Below are positions 21,528-31,110 of a stretch of 64,000 bases of DNA, one piece after another. This DNA comes from Ichthyophis bannanicus. Its lineage: Eukaryota; Chordata; Amphibia; Gymnophiona; Ichthyophiidae. The position numbers were made by a program, and so were the translations under genes. Numbering within the stretch: the first letter of the stretch is position 1; each line of letters begins with the position of its first letter. The stretch spans positions 2,046,001 to 2,110,000 of the forward strand of contig JAWIIG010000039.1 in assembly GCA_033557465.1 (NCBI GenBank). The letters are read 5' to 3'. Below the pieces are notes generated by a model. That model was not told the DNA's origin and did no database searches. It was given only the letters and a program-made list of their open reading frames with translations.

Positions 21528-21847
21528 TATCTGGCGTAGTTTTTCGAATGCTTGACCTTGAATGAAGGACACCAGAGGAAACTACGGCACCAGGACTCCT
21601 GCACAAGCAAGTGGGCTACCAGAAGGCTGCAAGAGAGATAAAGACAAGACACAGCTTCTTTTCCTGAAATGCAGACCTCTACACGAAGCCTCAGGTAATA
21701 GCACCTGGGCATAAGTGAGGGAGGATATCAGGAAAAGGGGGCGCTGTGGGGTTGAAAAAAAAAAAAACAACAAAAAAAAAAAACCTGAAAAGGGAGCCGC
21801 ACTTGGGTTTTTTTTTCTGTCTCTTTCATTGCAGGTGCTGACACGAG
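21528..21847 (+). other. Gypsy 5' untranslated leader
   Basis: 320 bases between LTR and Gag start. It contains two adjacent A-tracts (21757-21784) interrupted by AACAACA, and a T-run before CTGTCTCTTTCATTGCAGG, which looks like a pyrimidine tract and splice acceptor at about 21815-21835. No open frame is worth reporting. Confidence 0.5.
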
Positions 21848-24115
21848 ATGGAGGCCCAGGACGTGATAGCGTGGATGCGGAAGCAATGGGACCTACAGAT
21901 GGAACTTGCCAAGCACATCCAGGAGGAAAACGCTACACTCATGAGAGAGCAGCAAAAGCCACTGCTGGACGCGGTGACAGCACTTCTAAAAGAACACCGA
22001 GAACCACGGATGGAGAATCCTATGGTTATGCCAGGACCCCCAATGAACGCAAGTCATGCATTCTCTTTAGGACAATTAAGTCCCACTGATAACATTGATG
22101 ATTTTATAGATGCGTTTGAGCGTATTGGGCAGGCGTTAAAATGGCCTGATAGTCAGTGGGCTACGCGCTTTGCAGTCTCGCTGACAGGCGAAGCCCTGTC
22201 AGCCTACAAAGCCATGCCAGTCGCTCTTGCAGGCGACTATATGGAAATAAAAAGAGCGGTAAAAGACAGGTTAGGGCTGACAACCTCACATTATAGGAGG
22301 CTATTCAGGGAAGCCCGCCTGAGGCCTCAAGAAACTCCAAAGGCGTTACAACAACGTCTGAAAAATCTGGCTTGGAAATGGCTAAGTCCAGAAACTAAGA
22401 CGATGGAAAATGTATTAGATATAGTTATTTTAGAACAATTTGTACAGGCTGTACCTAGAGAAATGAGGATGTACCTCACCTTGCAGGATTGCAAGACTAT
22501 TGAGGAAGCAGCTAATTTGGCGGACCGGTTTCTGGAGGCCCAAATAGCTGACCCCTCGGAATGCAGCATACTGCAAGCTGCAGGTTTGTGCGATTTTAAA
22601 AAGGGAAAGGTTCCCTATAGTGGAAAATATGCAATGACTACTGTGAATGTTAGAAATGGGAATGATGAGAGTGTTTTTGTGCCCAGAGCGAATGTGTTTA
22701 CACCCAAGGGTAAATGTTATCTGTGTGGGAAAGTGGGGCATTTTAAAAGGGAATGCACCAAAAGAACTGTCCTGATGTCTGGGGTGGATGAACCAGTTCA
22801 GGGCAAATTTTTATTACATGCACAGGTGGAAGGGGTGGACACCTTGGCCCTGCTTGACTCGGGGGCCGACCAGAGTATGATTTTCCGCACACTCTGGGAG
22901 GCCATCGAGGGGCGCTGTTCGTCGCCCCCGAGTCAAGCAGAAAACCAGGTCAGAGTGAAGTGCATACACGGTACGTTTGCATTTTACCCTCGCCGAAATC
23001 TCTTGGTAACTGCACTAAAGTTCAAGCAAGTAATGCCCTTAGCTATACTTCCCGCATTACCCCAAGACCTTATTTTAGGCAGGGATTGGGTACCCTTTTA
23101 TGAGGGACTAGTGGCAGGTTTGAACACCCGAACCGGCTTGGTCGCGACCAGATCACAAGCCGGGACCTCAGGGATGGGAGAGACATCAACTGGGGACAGG
23201 GGAGAACCGGGGGAAGGATTAGTGCCCCAAGAGGAGGAATCAGGGGAAGAAGAAGCAAATATTCTTCCTACCCATGAAGACCTAGTGAATGAACCTTCTG
23301 CGCAAGGGAGGAAGGCCAAGGCAAAGAGACGCCATGAGAGGCAATCTAGGTCCCGAGGCAGAGCAGAGTTAGAGGCGGGCGCAAGCCTACCCTGGGTACC
23401 CGCCGAGTTAGTGAATAAATTTCCCTCCTTTCCTGCTGGGCAGCGGGCCGACCCGGCGCTCAAGAGAGCCTTCGAATGGGCCCAGGAGATTAGGCCCACA
23501 TTACCTAGGTTCTTCATGGACAATGGCATCCTGTATAGGGAAAGTGTAGACCCTTACTCTGAGGCAGTAAGGAAGCAGCTTGTAGTGCCAACGACGTTCA
23601 AAGCCACGGTCTTGCGTCTCGCGCACGACCACCCTATAGGAAGCCACAAAGGTATCCAGGGCACCCTGGACCAAATATTAGGTCGCTTTTACTGGCCCGG
23701 GGTGTTCAAGGAGACTAAGCAGTATTGCGAGTCGTGTGCTCCATGTCAAAAGGTATCAGCGTTAAGGCCAAAAGCTGTACCTTTGGTGCTTACTCCCACA
23801 ATAGCCGTACCTATGAGCCGAATAGGCATAGATATGGTAGGCCCTATGACACGTACACCCAGGGGTTTTCAGTACCTACTCGTGATAGTCGACCATGCCA
23901 CCCGGTTTCCCTGGGCTATTCCCCTAAGGAACACCTCTGCGAGGATTATAGCCCAGGAGCTGGTCAAACTATTCTGCATGGTAGGGTTCCCCAGAGAGGT
24001 ACTTACAGACCAGGGCAGCAACTTTTTATCTAAGCATCTGTCCACCGTATGGGAGGCTTTTGGGATAAAACACATACGGACTTCGGCTTACCACCCCCAA
24101 ACAAATGGTCTAGTG
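21848..24115 (+). CDS. Gag-protease-integrase polyprotein, N-terminal part, cut by hAT
   Basis: One frame runs without a stop from Met at 21848 to the hAT boundary (about 756 codons). Residues 1-50: predicted helical N-terminus. About 55-235: Gag capsid, with a SCAN-like block at about 148-232 (HYRRLFREARLRP, WLSPETKTMENVLDIVILEQF). 290-303: CCHC knuckle CYLCGKVGHFKREC. About 325-415: aspartic protease with LLDSGAD (Asp337) and ILGRDW. 420-510: acidic then basic linker. About 520 onward: integrase with the HHCC finger (His595, His600, Cys630, Cys633), first catalytic Asp662 in GIDMVGPM and second Asp721 in TDQGSNF. The catalytic Glu lies beyond the hAT, at 27274. RT and RNase H do not lie between protease and integrase. 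Confidence 0.88.
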
Positions 24116-24255
24116 CAGCGATGGCGAACCTATGGCACGCGTGCCAGCTGTGGCACGCGAAGGCCTTGCAGCTGGCACGCGGGCCATAGGTCCGCAAAAA
24201 AAAGAAAAAGCTGTCTCTGACTGCTGCCGCGGACGCGGCAAGGGCAGAATGCAGC

Positions 24256-24516
24256 GTCCCGCGGGGCCCCCTCCGCCCGCTAAGCCCCTCTGCAAGAGCT
24301 TTCAGATTCGCGAGGGAGAGCGTCTCCCTCGCGTCTCTGTTAAGCCCGCAGGGGCTAATGGGAAATTTCCCATCAGCCCCTTTAGACGCGAGGGACTGAT
24401 GGGAAATTTCCCATTAGCCCCTGCGGGCTTAACAGAGACGCGAGGGAGACGCTCTCCCTCGCGAATCTGAAAGCCCTTGCAGAGGGGCTTAGCGGGCGGA
24501 GGGGGCCCCGCGGGAC
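24256..24516. repeat. 261-bp near-perfect palindrome in the hAT
   Basis: Bases i and 48772-i are complementary along the arms (GTCCCGCGGGG at 24256 pairs with CCCCGCGGGAC ending 24516; TGGGAAATTTCCCA occurs in both arms). The unpaired centre is about 19 bases (24377-24395). By eye I see one mismatch over roughly 120 bp of arm. Both strands therefore encode nearly the same peptide. It could form a long hairpin or cruciform. Confidence 0.93.
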
Positions 24517-24572
24517 ATTGCAATCTGCCGCGGCAGCAGCCAGAGCCTGCTTTTTTTTTTTTTAAATTTGCC

Positions 24573-26330
24573 GGGGGGGGGGGGGGGTTAGGACTGCTAA
24601 TGGGCAGGGGGGGGGGTTAGGACTGCTAATGGGCAGGAGGGGGGGGGGGTTAGGACTGCTAATGGGCAGGAGGGGGGGTAGGACTGCTAATGGGCAGGGG
24701 GGGGGTTAGGACTGCTAATGGGCAGGGGGGGGGTTAGGACTGCTAATGGGCAGGAGGAGGGGGGGGTTAGGACTGCTAATGGGCGGGGGGGGGGGGGTTA
24801 GGACTGCTAATGGGCAGGGGGGGGTTAGGACTGCTAATGGGCAGGAGTGGGGTTAGGACTGCTAATGGGCAGGGGGGGAGGTTAGGACTGCTAATGGGCA
24901 GGAGGGGGGGGTTAGGACTGCTAATGGGCAGGAGGGGGGGTTAGGACTGCTAATGGGCAGGAGGGGGGTGTTAGGACTGCTAATGGGCAGGGGGGGGTGA
25001 GGACTGCTAATGGGAAGGGGGGTTAGGACTGCTAATGGGCAGGGGGGGAGGTTAGGACTGCTAATGGGCAGGAGGGGGGGGGTTAGGACTGCTAATGGGC
25101 AGGAGGAGGGGGGTTAGGACTGCTAATGGGCAGGAGGGGGGGTTAGGACTGATAATGGGCAGGGGGGGTTAGTACTGCAAATGGGAAGGAGGGGGGGTGT
25201 TAGGACTGCTAATGGGCGGGGAGGGGGTGGTTTAGGACTGCTAATGGGCTGGGGGGGTTCGGACTGCTAATGGGCGGGCGGGGGGGGGGTGGGGGCCGCA
25301 AATGGGCCGGCGGGGGGGGTTAGGACTGCTAATGGACCGGAGGGGGGGGTGTTAGGACTGCTAATGGGCAGGAGGGGGGGGGTTAGGACTGCTAATGGGC
25401 AGGGGGGGTTAGGACTGCTAATGGGCAGGAGGGGGGGGGTTAGGACTGCTAATGGGCAGGAGGGGGGGGGTAGGACTGCTAATGGGCAGGGGGGGTTAGG
25501 ACTGCTAATGGGCAGGGGGGGGGTTAGGACTGCTAATGGGCAGGGGGGGGAGGTTAGGACTGCTAATGGGCAGGAGGAGGGGGGGTTAGGACTGCTAATG
25601 GGCAGGGGGGGTTAGGACTGCTAATGGGCAGGAGGGGGGGTGTTAGGACTGCTAATGGGCGGGGCGGGGGGCAATGTTCCCTCTAATTTTCTGTAGGCTG
25701 TGTGCGCATAAAATATCAGCTGTGTGCAGCTTTTGAAGGAAGGTTAAATTTTTGTGCGCCACATAACGACACTTGGAGTTATAGACTTTAAAATTTGACT
25801 ACACGTCAGAATACAGTATGTACACCACATTGATTTTAATCAAATTAAATGAAAATAGACGATTACTAAATGAAGCGGGAAATTTCTAGTAATTACAATC
25901 ATAACTTTTAAATTTTAAGACGTCTGTGATGTTTTCTATCAGAATCAGAGCTGTAATTTTTGTGCGCTCTGTTGTAAAGTATGTGCGCTTGTTCGGCGAG
26001 GTGTGTGCGCGCGCACATGCGCACAGCTTAGAGGGAACAGTGCGGGGGGGGGTTTAGGACTGCTAATGGGCGGGTGGGGGGGGTTAGGACTGCTAATGGG
26101 CGGGTGGGGGGGAAAGGACTGCTAAGGGGCAGGAGGGGGGGTTAGGACTGCTAATGGGCAGGAGGAGGGGGGGTTAGGACTGCTAATGGGCAGGAGGGGG
26201 GGGTTAGGACTGCTAATGGGCAGGAGGGGGGGGTGTTAGGACTGCTAATGGGCAGGAGGGGGGGGTGTTAGGACTGCTAATGGGCGGGCGGGCGGGGGGG
26301 TAGGACTGCTAATGGGCTGTGGGCTGATGG
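24573..26330. repeat. G-rich minisatellite, about 46 units of about 30 bp
   Basis: The unit core is TTAGGACTGCTAATGGGC, followed by AGG and a run of 5 to 14 G. Length differences between units lie mostly in the G-run. Units continue on both sides of the MITE at 25672-26042, so the array predates it. Degenerate units continue to about 26530. On the G strand there are dozens of G-tracts of four or more, so quadruplex formation is plausible. Confidence 0.95.
25672..26042 (+). mobile_element. hAT-type MITE (371 bp), copy 2, inside the minisatellite
   Basis: Inverted copy of the MITE at 353-691. It starts CAATGTTCCCTCTAAT and ends TTAGAGGGAACAGTG, with the shared interior TACACCACATTGATTTTAAT and CGGGAAATTTCTAGTAATT. 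The flanks are G-runs (GCGGGGGG against CGGGGGGG), compatible with but not proving an 8-bp duplication. Confidence 0.9.
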
Positions 26331-26529
26331 GGGCTGTCTGGAAATGGGGTGATGGGGGTTTAGGGCTGGAAGTGAGTTGATGGGGGGGGCTAGGACTGGT
26401 ATTGGGTTGGGGGGTTGCTAGGACTGGAAATGGGCTGATGCAGGGACTAGAAGGGAATGGATGCTGGGTGAGGCTGGAACTAGAAGGGAGCTGATGTTGG
26501 GGGAGGATTAGAATGGGATGGGGCTGGGA

Positions 26530-27265
26530 GAGTAAAATGGAGAGGGGAAAAATATTTTGTGTGGGAGGGATAAAAAATCTACAATTGGCCGGGTATTGGG
26601 AGAGTAAGTGGGGATTGAGGATGGAGGGGTAAAATTTGAGTGGATGAAATAGGAATGAGGAAAGAGCAAAAGGAGAAAGATTAGTATGTTAAAGCGGATG
26701 TAGAGAGAGAGAATGGAAAAAAAAACTAGAAGAGAGAAGAAAGGACAAATGGACAGCAGATGATGGAGAGTTAGCAGAAAACATGAAGAAACCAGAAGAA
26801 AGTGGCTGGAGCAATTGCAACTGTGTAACTGAGCTGAGGTATTCTGTTTATGTAATTCCTTTTTGACATTGCCACTTGTTCTCTTTCCCCAGTAGGTCAT
26901 GTATTGTTATTGTCTGAAATGTATTGGTTTAATATTTGCAGTGTTGCCTTTTGATAGGTATGGTGTGGTGCTTTGTGAGTCCTGGTAGTGCTGTTAGGAT
27001 ACGGCGGGTTTGCTATTGGTTCTAAATGGGCAGTGTTTGTAGTAGTTCCTAATGTGCCTGGCGGTTGGCACTGGATTATAGTAATGTAGAAATCTTTTAG
27101 TCTGTCTTTATCCATACACTCATTAAGAGACATGTTTACTAAAAGTTAGTGTATGTTAGCATTATGCAAATATTTATGCAAATTGACGTGCTGGCACTTT
27201 GAGGAAATTCTTTGGTTTTGTGCGGCAGTTTGGGCACTCGGGCTCAAAAAGGTTAGCCATCACAG
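26530..27265. other. Right part of the hAT element, no gene recognised
   Basis: A purine-rich stretch (26530-26800) grades into AT-rich sequence and the right inverted repeat. The short minus-strand open frames are low-complexity Ser/Phe/Leu-rich and have no recognisable transposase motif. Confidence 0.5.
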
Positions 27266-27273
27266 GTCTAGTG

Positions 27274-27911
27274 GAACGTACTAATCAGACCATTAAGCAG
27301 ATGCTGAGGAGAGGGTTGAAAAAAGGGGAGATAGCAGAATGGGATACCTTGCTCCCATTCGTTCTATATGCATGCAGAGAACGCGTGCAATCTTCGCTAA
27401 AGGCCTCACCCTATGAGCTTATGTTTGGGAGATCCCTAGAGGGATATTAGATATACTACATGAGCAATGGGTAGAACCAGACATTTCTGAAGTAGAAATA
27501 CCTCAGTTCTTAAAGGGTCTGAGGCAACGTTTAGAAAGAACGGCAAAGGCCGCAATAGAAAATCTGCAAGCGAGTAAGCAGAAGCAAAAGCAGTACTACG
27601 ACAGGGGCAAACAGCCCCGGACATTAACTGTAGGGGATAAGGTTATTATCCAGGTGGCAAATCCAGGCCCAAAATTCGAAGCCCATTGGAGGGGACCGTG
27701 TACGGTCGTAGAGAAAGTAGGGCCAGTCTCATATAGGATAGAGAACGCAAAGGGTCGCAGGCAGGTGTATCACCTGAACCTTTTAAAACCCTGGAAAGAA
27801 AGAGTTGCCACCGCCAGTATGGTGTACATGGAACAGTACAGCAGATCCCACACTGGTATTACGTACTGTCCGGAAGGTGCGGCAGTACGTAATATTTTAA
27901 GGCGGGGGATA
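27274..27911 (+). pseudogene. Integrase C-terminal part of the Gypsy element, frameshifted
   Basis: The frame resumes with the catalytic Glu (ERTNQTIKQMLRRG), 36 residues after Asp721 if the hAT is ignored, the normal DD(35)E spacing. It continues with WDTLLPFVLYACRE and SPYELMFGR, then meets a stop at 27448-27450. A one-base frame change near 27443 brings it back to the DNA-binding tail: YYDRGKQ, FEAHWRGPCTVVEKVGPVSY, VYHLNLLKPWKER. The reading then runs directly toward the purine tract AAGGCGGGGGATA (27899-27911) and the LTR, with no RT. Confidence 0.82.
27899..27911 (+). promoter_or_regulatory. Candidate polypurine tract
   Basis: AAGGCGGGGGATA lies directly before the TG of the 3' LTR, the expected position of the plus-strand primer for LTR retrotransposons. 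Confidence 0.6.
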
Positions 27912-29296
27912 TGTCGTGAAGTACAGGGTTCAGAACCAAGGGAGGCAGAGGATTCACTACAAAGTGAAACCAGAACTGTCAGTGCTGAAACAAGCATGGA
28001 GGGTTGGCATGGAAACCCTAACAAAGAACGTCACAGAGTGTTAGGGAACGCCCATCCCCTGAGCTAGCTCCTGCCTCATCAGGGAAGTGGGAACACCTGG
28101 TGGGAGGTGTGGCTCAGCACAACGGAGAAAGAAACTTAGATAAAAAGCCTTTAGTTAAAGATAGGACAGAGAAAGAAAAGGGGAAGGAGAAAGTCACAGA
28201 CATAGTCTCAGATACGGAGACAGAAGGAAAAGGTAGCACAGCAAGCGTGGAGAAAGCTGAAAGAAGGAGAAAACCAGAGAAAGATAGATACTCCGAGGGC
28301 AGCCAAGGTCTGTGGCTGAGAGAAGGGAAAAGGGAAAGAAATCCCAATTCCGCTCGGAGGAACTTCTCAGAGGAAGAGAGCTGGGGAAGATATTCAAGTC
28401 CAGTTCCCAGGGAGCAGTGCTCAACTACAAAAAGCACTGAGGATTTTTACTATCCAAAAAGCAGAGACGTTTATTCTGGGAACCAGAAAAGACAACCACG
28501 CTGTGCTCACAACAGACAGCCTGCAGGTAAAGCTTATTTCCCTGATACCAAGCTTTTATCAAAGGGGAAAGAAAAGTTTTACCAACCTTTTTGTAGCCAA
28601 GGGAGATTCCTGGGAGAAAGCAATTCTAAAGGCAGACACAGAATTCCCTGTAGCCAAACAGAAGAGGGAAACGTGTATCCTTTTAATTACAGAGGGCTGT
28701 GTGCACAGGAAGCCAAACACCCAGACTCACAGAGCAGGTTGGGGGAAGGGAACCCTGTAATTGGAACGGAGAGGTTTGCGTGGCAGGCAGAAGAACCCTC
28801 TCTAAGAGACCTTAAGGAAGAAGGTGATCTTATGCAGTGGGACCCTTATCAACCCCCTGAGTCCGAAGTGTTTATGGACTGCTCTTATATGGTGGCAGAC
28901 AATGTGCAGTCCCTTTGTTAATAATACTGGATTTTGCTGAAGGAAGAAAAACAGCCAAAAGAAGTATTTTGGAGGGAAACTGTTTTATTCTTTTTGATTC
29001 CGTAACAGCTGAAGATAAGCATTATTTAAGTTGCCTATTTTTGTTCACATCAGGAGTATGGTTTCTTTGTAAATATATTCTTTGTTCATGGTCATCAACA
29101 TCCAACCCCGGGAGGGGCAATAAATCCTAATTTAACCTGAACCACTCGTGCACAACTTGGACTCATTCTTATTACTGTAGGACTACATTACTCAGGAGGC
29201 CTTTCCAAACCTCCATTTAAAGTTCACAGTCTAAGAAACACAACTACCCACTTGCCTTGCCCATGCTAAATGCCTCTGGGAGGGTGAGTGGTGACA
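27912..29296 (+). repeat. 3' LTR of the Gypsy element
   Basis: It runs from TGTCGTGAAG to GTGACA and is nearly identical to 20142-21527. Differences seen by eye are one A fewer near 28021, CCATCCCCTG against CCATCCTCTG, GGGGGAAGGG against GGGGGAGGGG, ACTCAGG against ACCCAGG and CAGTCTAAG against CAGTATAAG. The polyadenylation signal AATAAA is at 29119-29124. Confidence 0.93.
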
Positions 29297-29482
29297 AGGT
29301 GCGGTCTCCAGAATTGCACACTATACTCCAAATGAGGTCGCACCAATGACTTATATAGAGGCACTATCACCTCCTTTTTTTCTGCTAACCATTCCTCTCC
29401 ATATGCACCCAAGCATCCTTCTAGCTTTTTCTGTCACCTTTTCTACCTGTTTAGCTACTTTAAGATCATCAGACACAACCAC

Positions 29483-29626
29483 ATAAGAACATAAGATATG
29501 CCATACTGGGTCAGACCAAGGTCCATTAAGCCCAGTATCCTGTTTCCAACAGTGGCCAATCTAGGTCATACGTACCTAGCAGTTTCCCCAAAAGACACAG
29601 GTTCCACAATGCTTGTACTGGGGTCA
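29483..29626 (-). mobile_element. CR1 (family 1) 3' tail fragment
   Basis: ATAAGAACATAAGATATGCC, ACTGGGTCAGACCAAGGTCC, then CCACAATGCTTGTACTGG: the last 140 bp or so of family 1, dropped into CR1-2. The host text ACACAACCAC/ACCTAGGTCC is continuous around it. Confidence 0.85.
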
Positions 29627-29666
29627 CACCTAGGTCCTGCTCTCCTTTGGTGGACAAAAGTACTTC

Positions 29667-29735
29667 ACCCCCTATACTATACACCGCCTTGATTGAAGGA
29701 GAAGGCGGTATAGAAATAATGTTAAATGAATAAAT
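29667..29735 (+). mobile_element. Short L2/SINE-like 3' tail
   Basis: ACACCGCCTTGATTGAAGGA, then AAGGCGGTATAGAAATAATG and an AATAAATA tail. A hairpin CACCGCCTT/AAGGCGGTAT is followed by an A-rich tail, a pattern like the other L2 tails here. It interrupts the CR1-2 RT region. Confidence 0.55.
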
Positions 29736-30417
29736 ATTGCTCCCTTGGATTGCTGCAGCCCAAATGCATGACCTTGCATTTTTTAACATTAAATCCCAGC
29801 TGCCAAATCCTAGACCCTTCTTCAAGCTTAGCTAGATCCCTCCTCATGTTATCTACACCTTCCTGGGTGTCTACTCTATTGCAGATTTTGGTATCATCCT
29901 CAAAGAGGCAAACCTTACTCGAGAGCCCTTCCGCTATATCACTAACAAAGATGTTAAAAAGGACAGATCTCTGGGGCACACCACTGGTAACTTCCTTCTC
30001 CTCAGAGTGAGCTCCATTTACCTGTACTCTTTGTCGCCTCCCACCCTGACCGCTTGACATATGGTGCGAAAATGATTATGGCTGAGGATCGGTTGAAGTC
30101 TCTTGCCGAGCTTCAATCACTAATATGCCTTAGCAGCGGTTTTATTTATATGTCAATTCAGGTTTAGATTTTTATCCAAGATAATGCCCAGGTATTTCAC
30201 TTTGTCTTTTAGAGATATTGTTCTGTCCAGAATACTAATGTCTTAAGGTGGGTTGCAGTTACAGATACTGGAAATGAACACAGCCTCTGTTTTGTCAAAA
30301 TTAAACTTTCATGTTGTTGTCAGCGAGCCACTTAATCATTTCTTCAAGGCACCGAGTAATTGGGGTTGTATCAGGATCAAATGCATCTACTGGTGCATAT
30401 ACCATAATGTCGTCAGC

Positions 30418-31110
30418 TTATAAGTGGTAATATATTTCATGACTTTTGATAATGTCACATATGGGCTGAATGTATAAACTGAATAGGATGGACAAGAGTG
30501 CTGATCCTTGAGATATGCCCTGAGTGATGGGGAACTGTGTAGATTTTCTTTGTTCACATTTGACTTGTGTTCTGTCTGTCAGATAGGAAGTGAACCATTT
30601 TAGTGTGTTATTATGTAGTCCTATCTCTTGAAGGCGATTCAACAATAAGGAGTGGGACACCGTGTCAAAAGCTGCAGATATGTCCATGAAAACTAGAAGG
30701 AAACCATTTCTTGTATTATCTAGGCCCTTGTGTAAGTTGTCAAAGAGGGATGAGAGTAGAGTTCAGCATTGTGTTGTGGCTTGAAGCCATGTTGATGGGG
30801 GTCTAATGGGGCATGCCGATCAATATGATCCTGTAGTTGTCTTTGTACTACTTTTTCAATGATCTTCGATATGAATGGAAGACTAGAGATGGGGCGGTAT
30901 GACTGGGTCAGTGGTGCTTAGCCTTGAGTTCTTAAGGATAGGCCGTATCATGACATGCTTAAGTGTTTGTGGTAAGTATCCTTGTTGTAGGGATTCCTTT
31001 ATAATTTTTTGAAGGTGAGGACCTAGCTGGTCCTTAGCATCTTTGATCCATTCCACCGGATAAGGGTCAGAAAGGGATGTTGTCATGTTTAGAGCGTCAA
31101 TAATGTCCAC
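30418..31110 (-). pseudogene. L2 reverse transcriptase, broken
   Basis: The upstream block has VEWIKDAKDQLGPHLQKII and a PILKN-like motif. Motif A is DISAAFDTVSHSLLLNRLQE and the motif B equivalent is ITQGISQGSALLSILFSLYI. The motif C region lies just left (antisense of GACGACATTATGGTATATGC near 30395-30415, reading YADDIMVYAP with a nearby break). Stops and frameshifts separate the blocks. Confidence 0.7.

Larger units (their letters stand above)
24116..27265 (+). mobile_element. Non-autonomous hAT element with internal palindrome and minisatellite
   Basis: The left end CAGCGATGGCGAACCT and right end AGGTTAGCCATCACAG are 16-bp inverted repeats with three mismatches. An 8-bp duplication flanks it. 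Just inside the left end is a second inverted motif around GGCACGCGTGCC. No transposase frame is visible. The interior holds a 261-bp palindrome, a G-rich minisatellite and about 730 bp of unassigned purine-rich then AT-rich sequence (26530-27260). It is nested between the second Asp and the Glu of the Gypsy integrase active site. Confidence 0.9.
24108..27273. repeat. 8-bp target-site duplication of the large hAT
   Basis: GTCTAGTG occurs at 24108-24115 and 27266-27273. Removing the insertion and one octamer makes the integrase frame run straight through NGLV into ERTNQ. Confidence 0.95.
20142..29296 (+). mobile_element. Gypsy LTR retrotransposon (Gmr1-like, SCAN-type Gag), RT-less, with nested hAT
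   Basis: Two LTRs of 1386 and 1385 bp frame one Gag-protease-integrase coding region. It has a 4-bp duplication and TG...CA ends. By eye the LTRs differ at only about five positions plus one 1-bp indel, so the insertion is recent. No reverse transcriptase or RNase H sequence lies anywhere between the LTRs. The Gag core resembles the SCAN domain, and the integrase directly follows the protease. Both features fit the Gmr1-like Gypsy clade, in which RT normally follows integrase. The RT-RNase H block therefore appears deleted between the integrase and the right LTR. A 3150-bp hAT splits the integrase. Confidence 0.85.
20138..29300. repeat. 4-bp target-site duplication of the Gypsy element
   Basis: AGGT lies at 20138-20141 before the left LTR and at 29297-29300 after the right LTR. 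The empty site (GAAGGTGCGGTC) is seen in the other CR1-2 copy near 58727. Confidence 0.9.
29301..30060 (-). mobile_element. CR1-2 LINE, upstream part of the copy split by Gypsy
   Basis: GCGGTCTCCAGAATTGCACA continues the CR1-2 text cut at 20141. The minus strand encodes RT fragments [27 protein letters not shown] (diverged motif C), NMRRDLAKLEEGSRIWQLGFN and [10 protein letters not shown]. It is truncated on the 5' side at about 30060. It is further interrupted by a family-1 CR1 tail (29483-29626) and a short L2/SINE tail (about 29667-29735). Confidence 0.82.

Noticed and set aside
21848..24115. Domesticated host SCAN-domain gene
   Set aside because: LTRs, target duplication, knuckle, protease and integrase show that it is a retrotransposon copy; the integrase is also broken.
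24132..24523. Matching proteins on both strands, possible paired genes
   Set aside because: The identical peptides come from the palindrome at 24256-24516.
25289..25615. 108-codon Gly/Ala-rich open frame
   Set aside because: It is a translation of the minisatellite unit, repeated peptide included.
24573..26330. Regular repeats suggesting a CRISPR array
   Set aside because: Units are tandem with variable G-runs and no unique spacers, inside a vertebrate transposon; it is a minisatellite.
24573..26330. Interstitial telomere repeat (units contain TTAGG)
   Set aside because: The unit is about 30 bp with core TTAGGACTGCTAATGGGC; there are no TTAGGG tandem hexamers.
26508..26900. 130-codon minus-strand frame as a transposase remnant
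   Set aside because: It is low-complexity Phe/Ser/Leu/Pro antisense to purine-rich DNA, with no hAT transposase motif.
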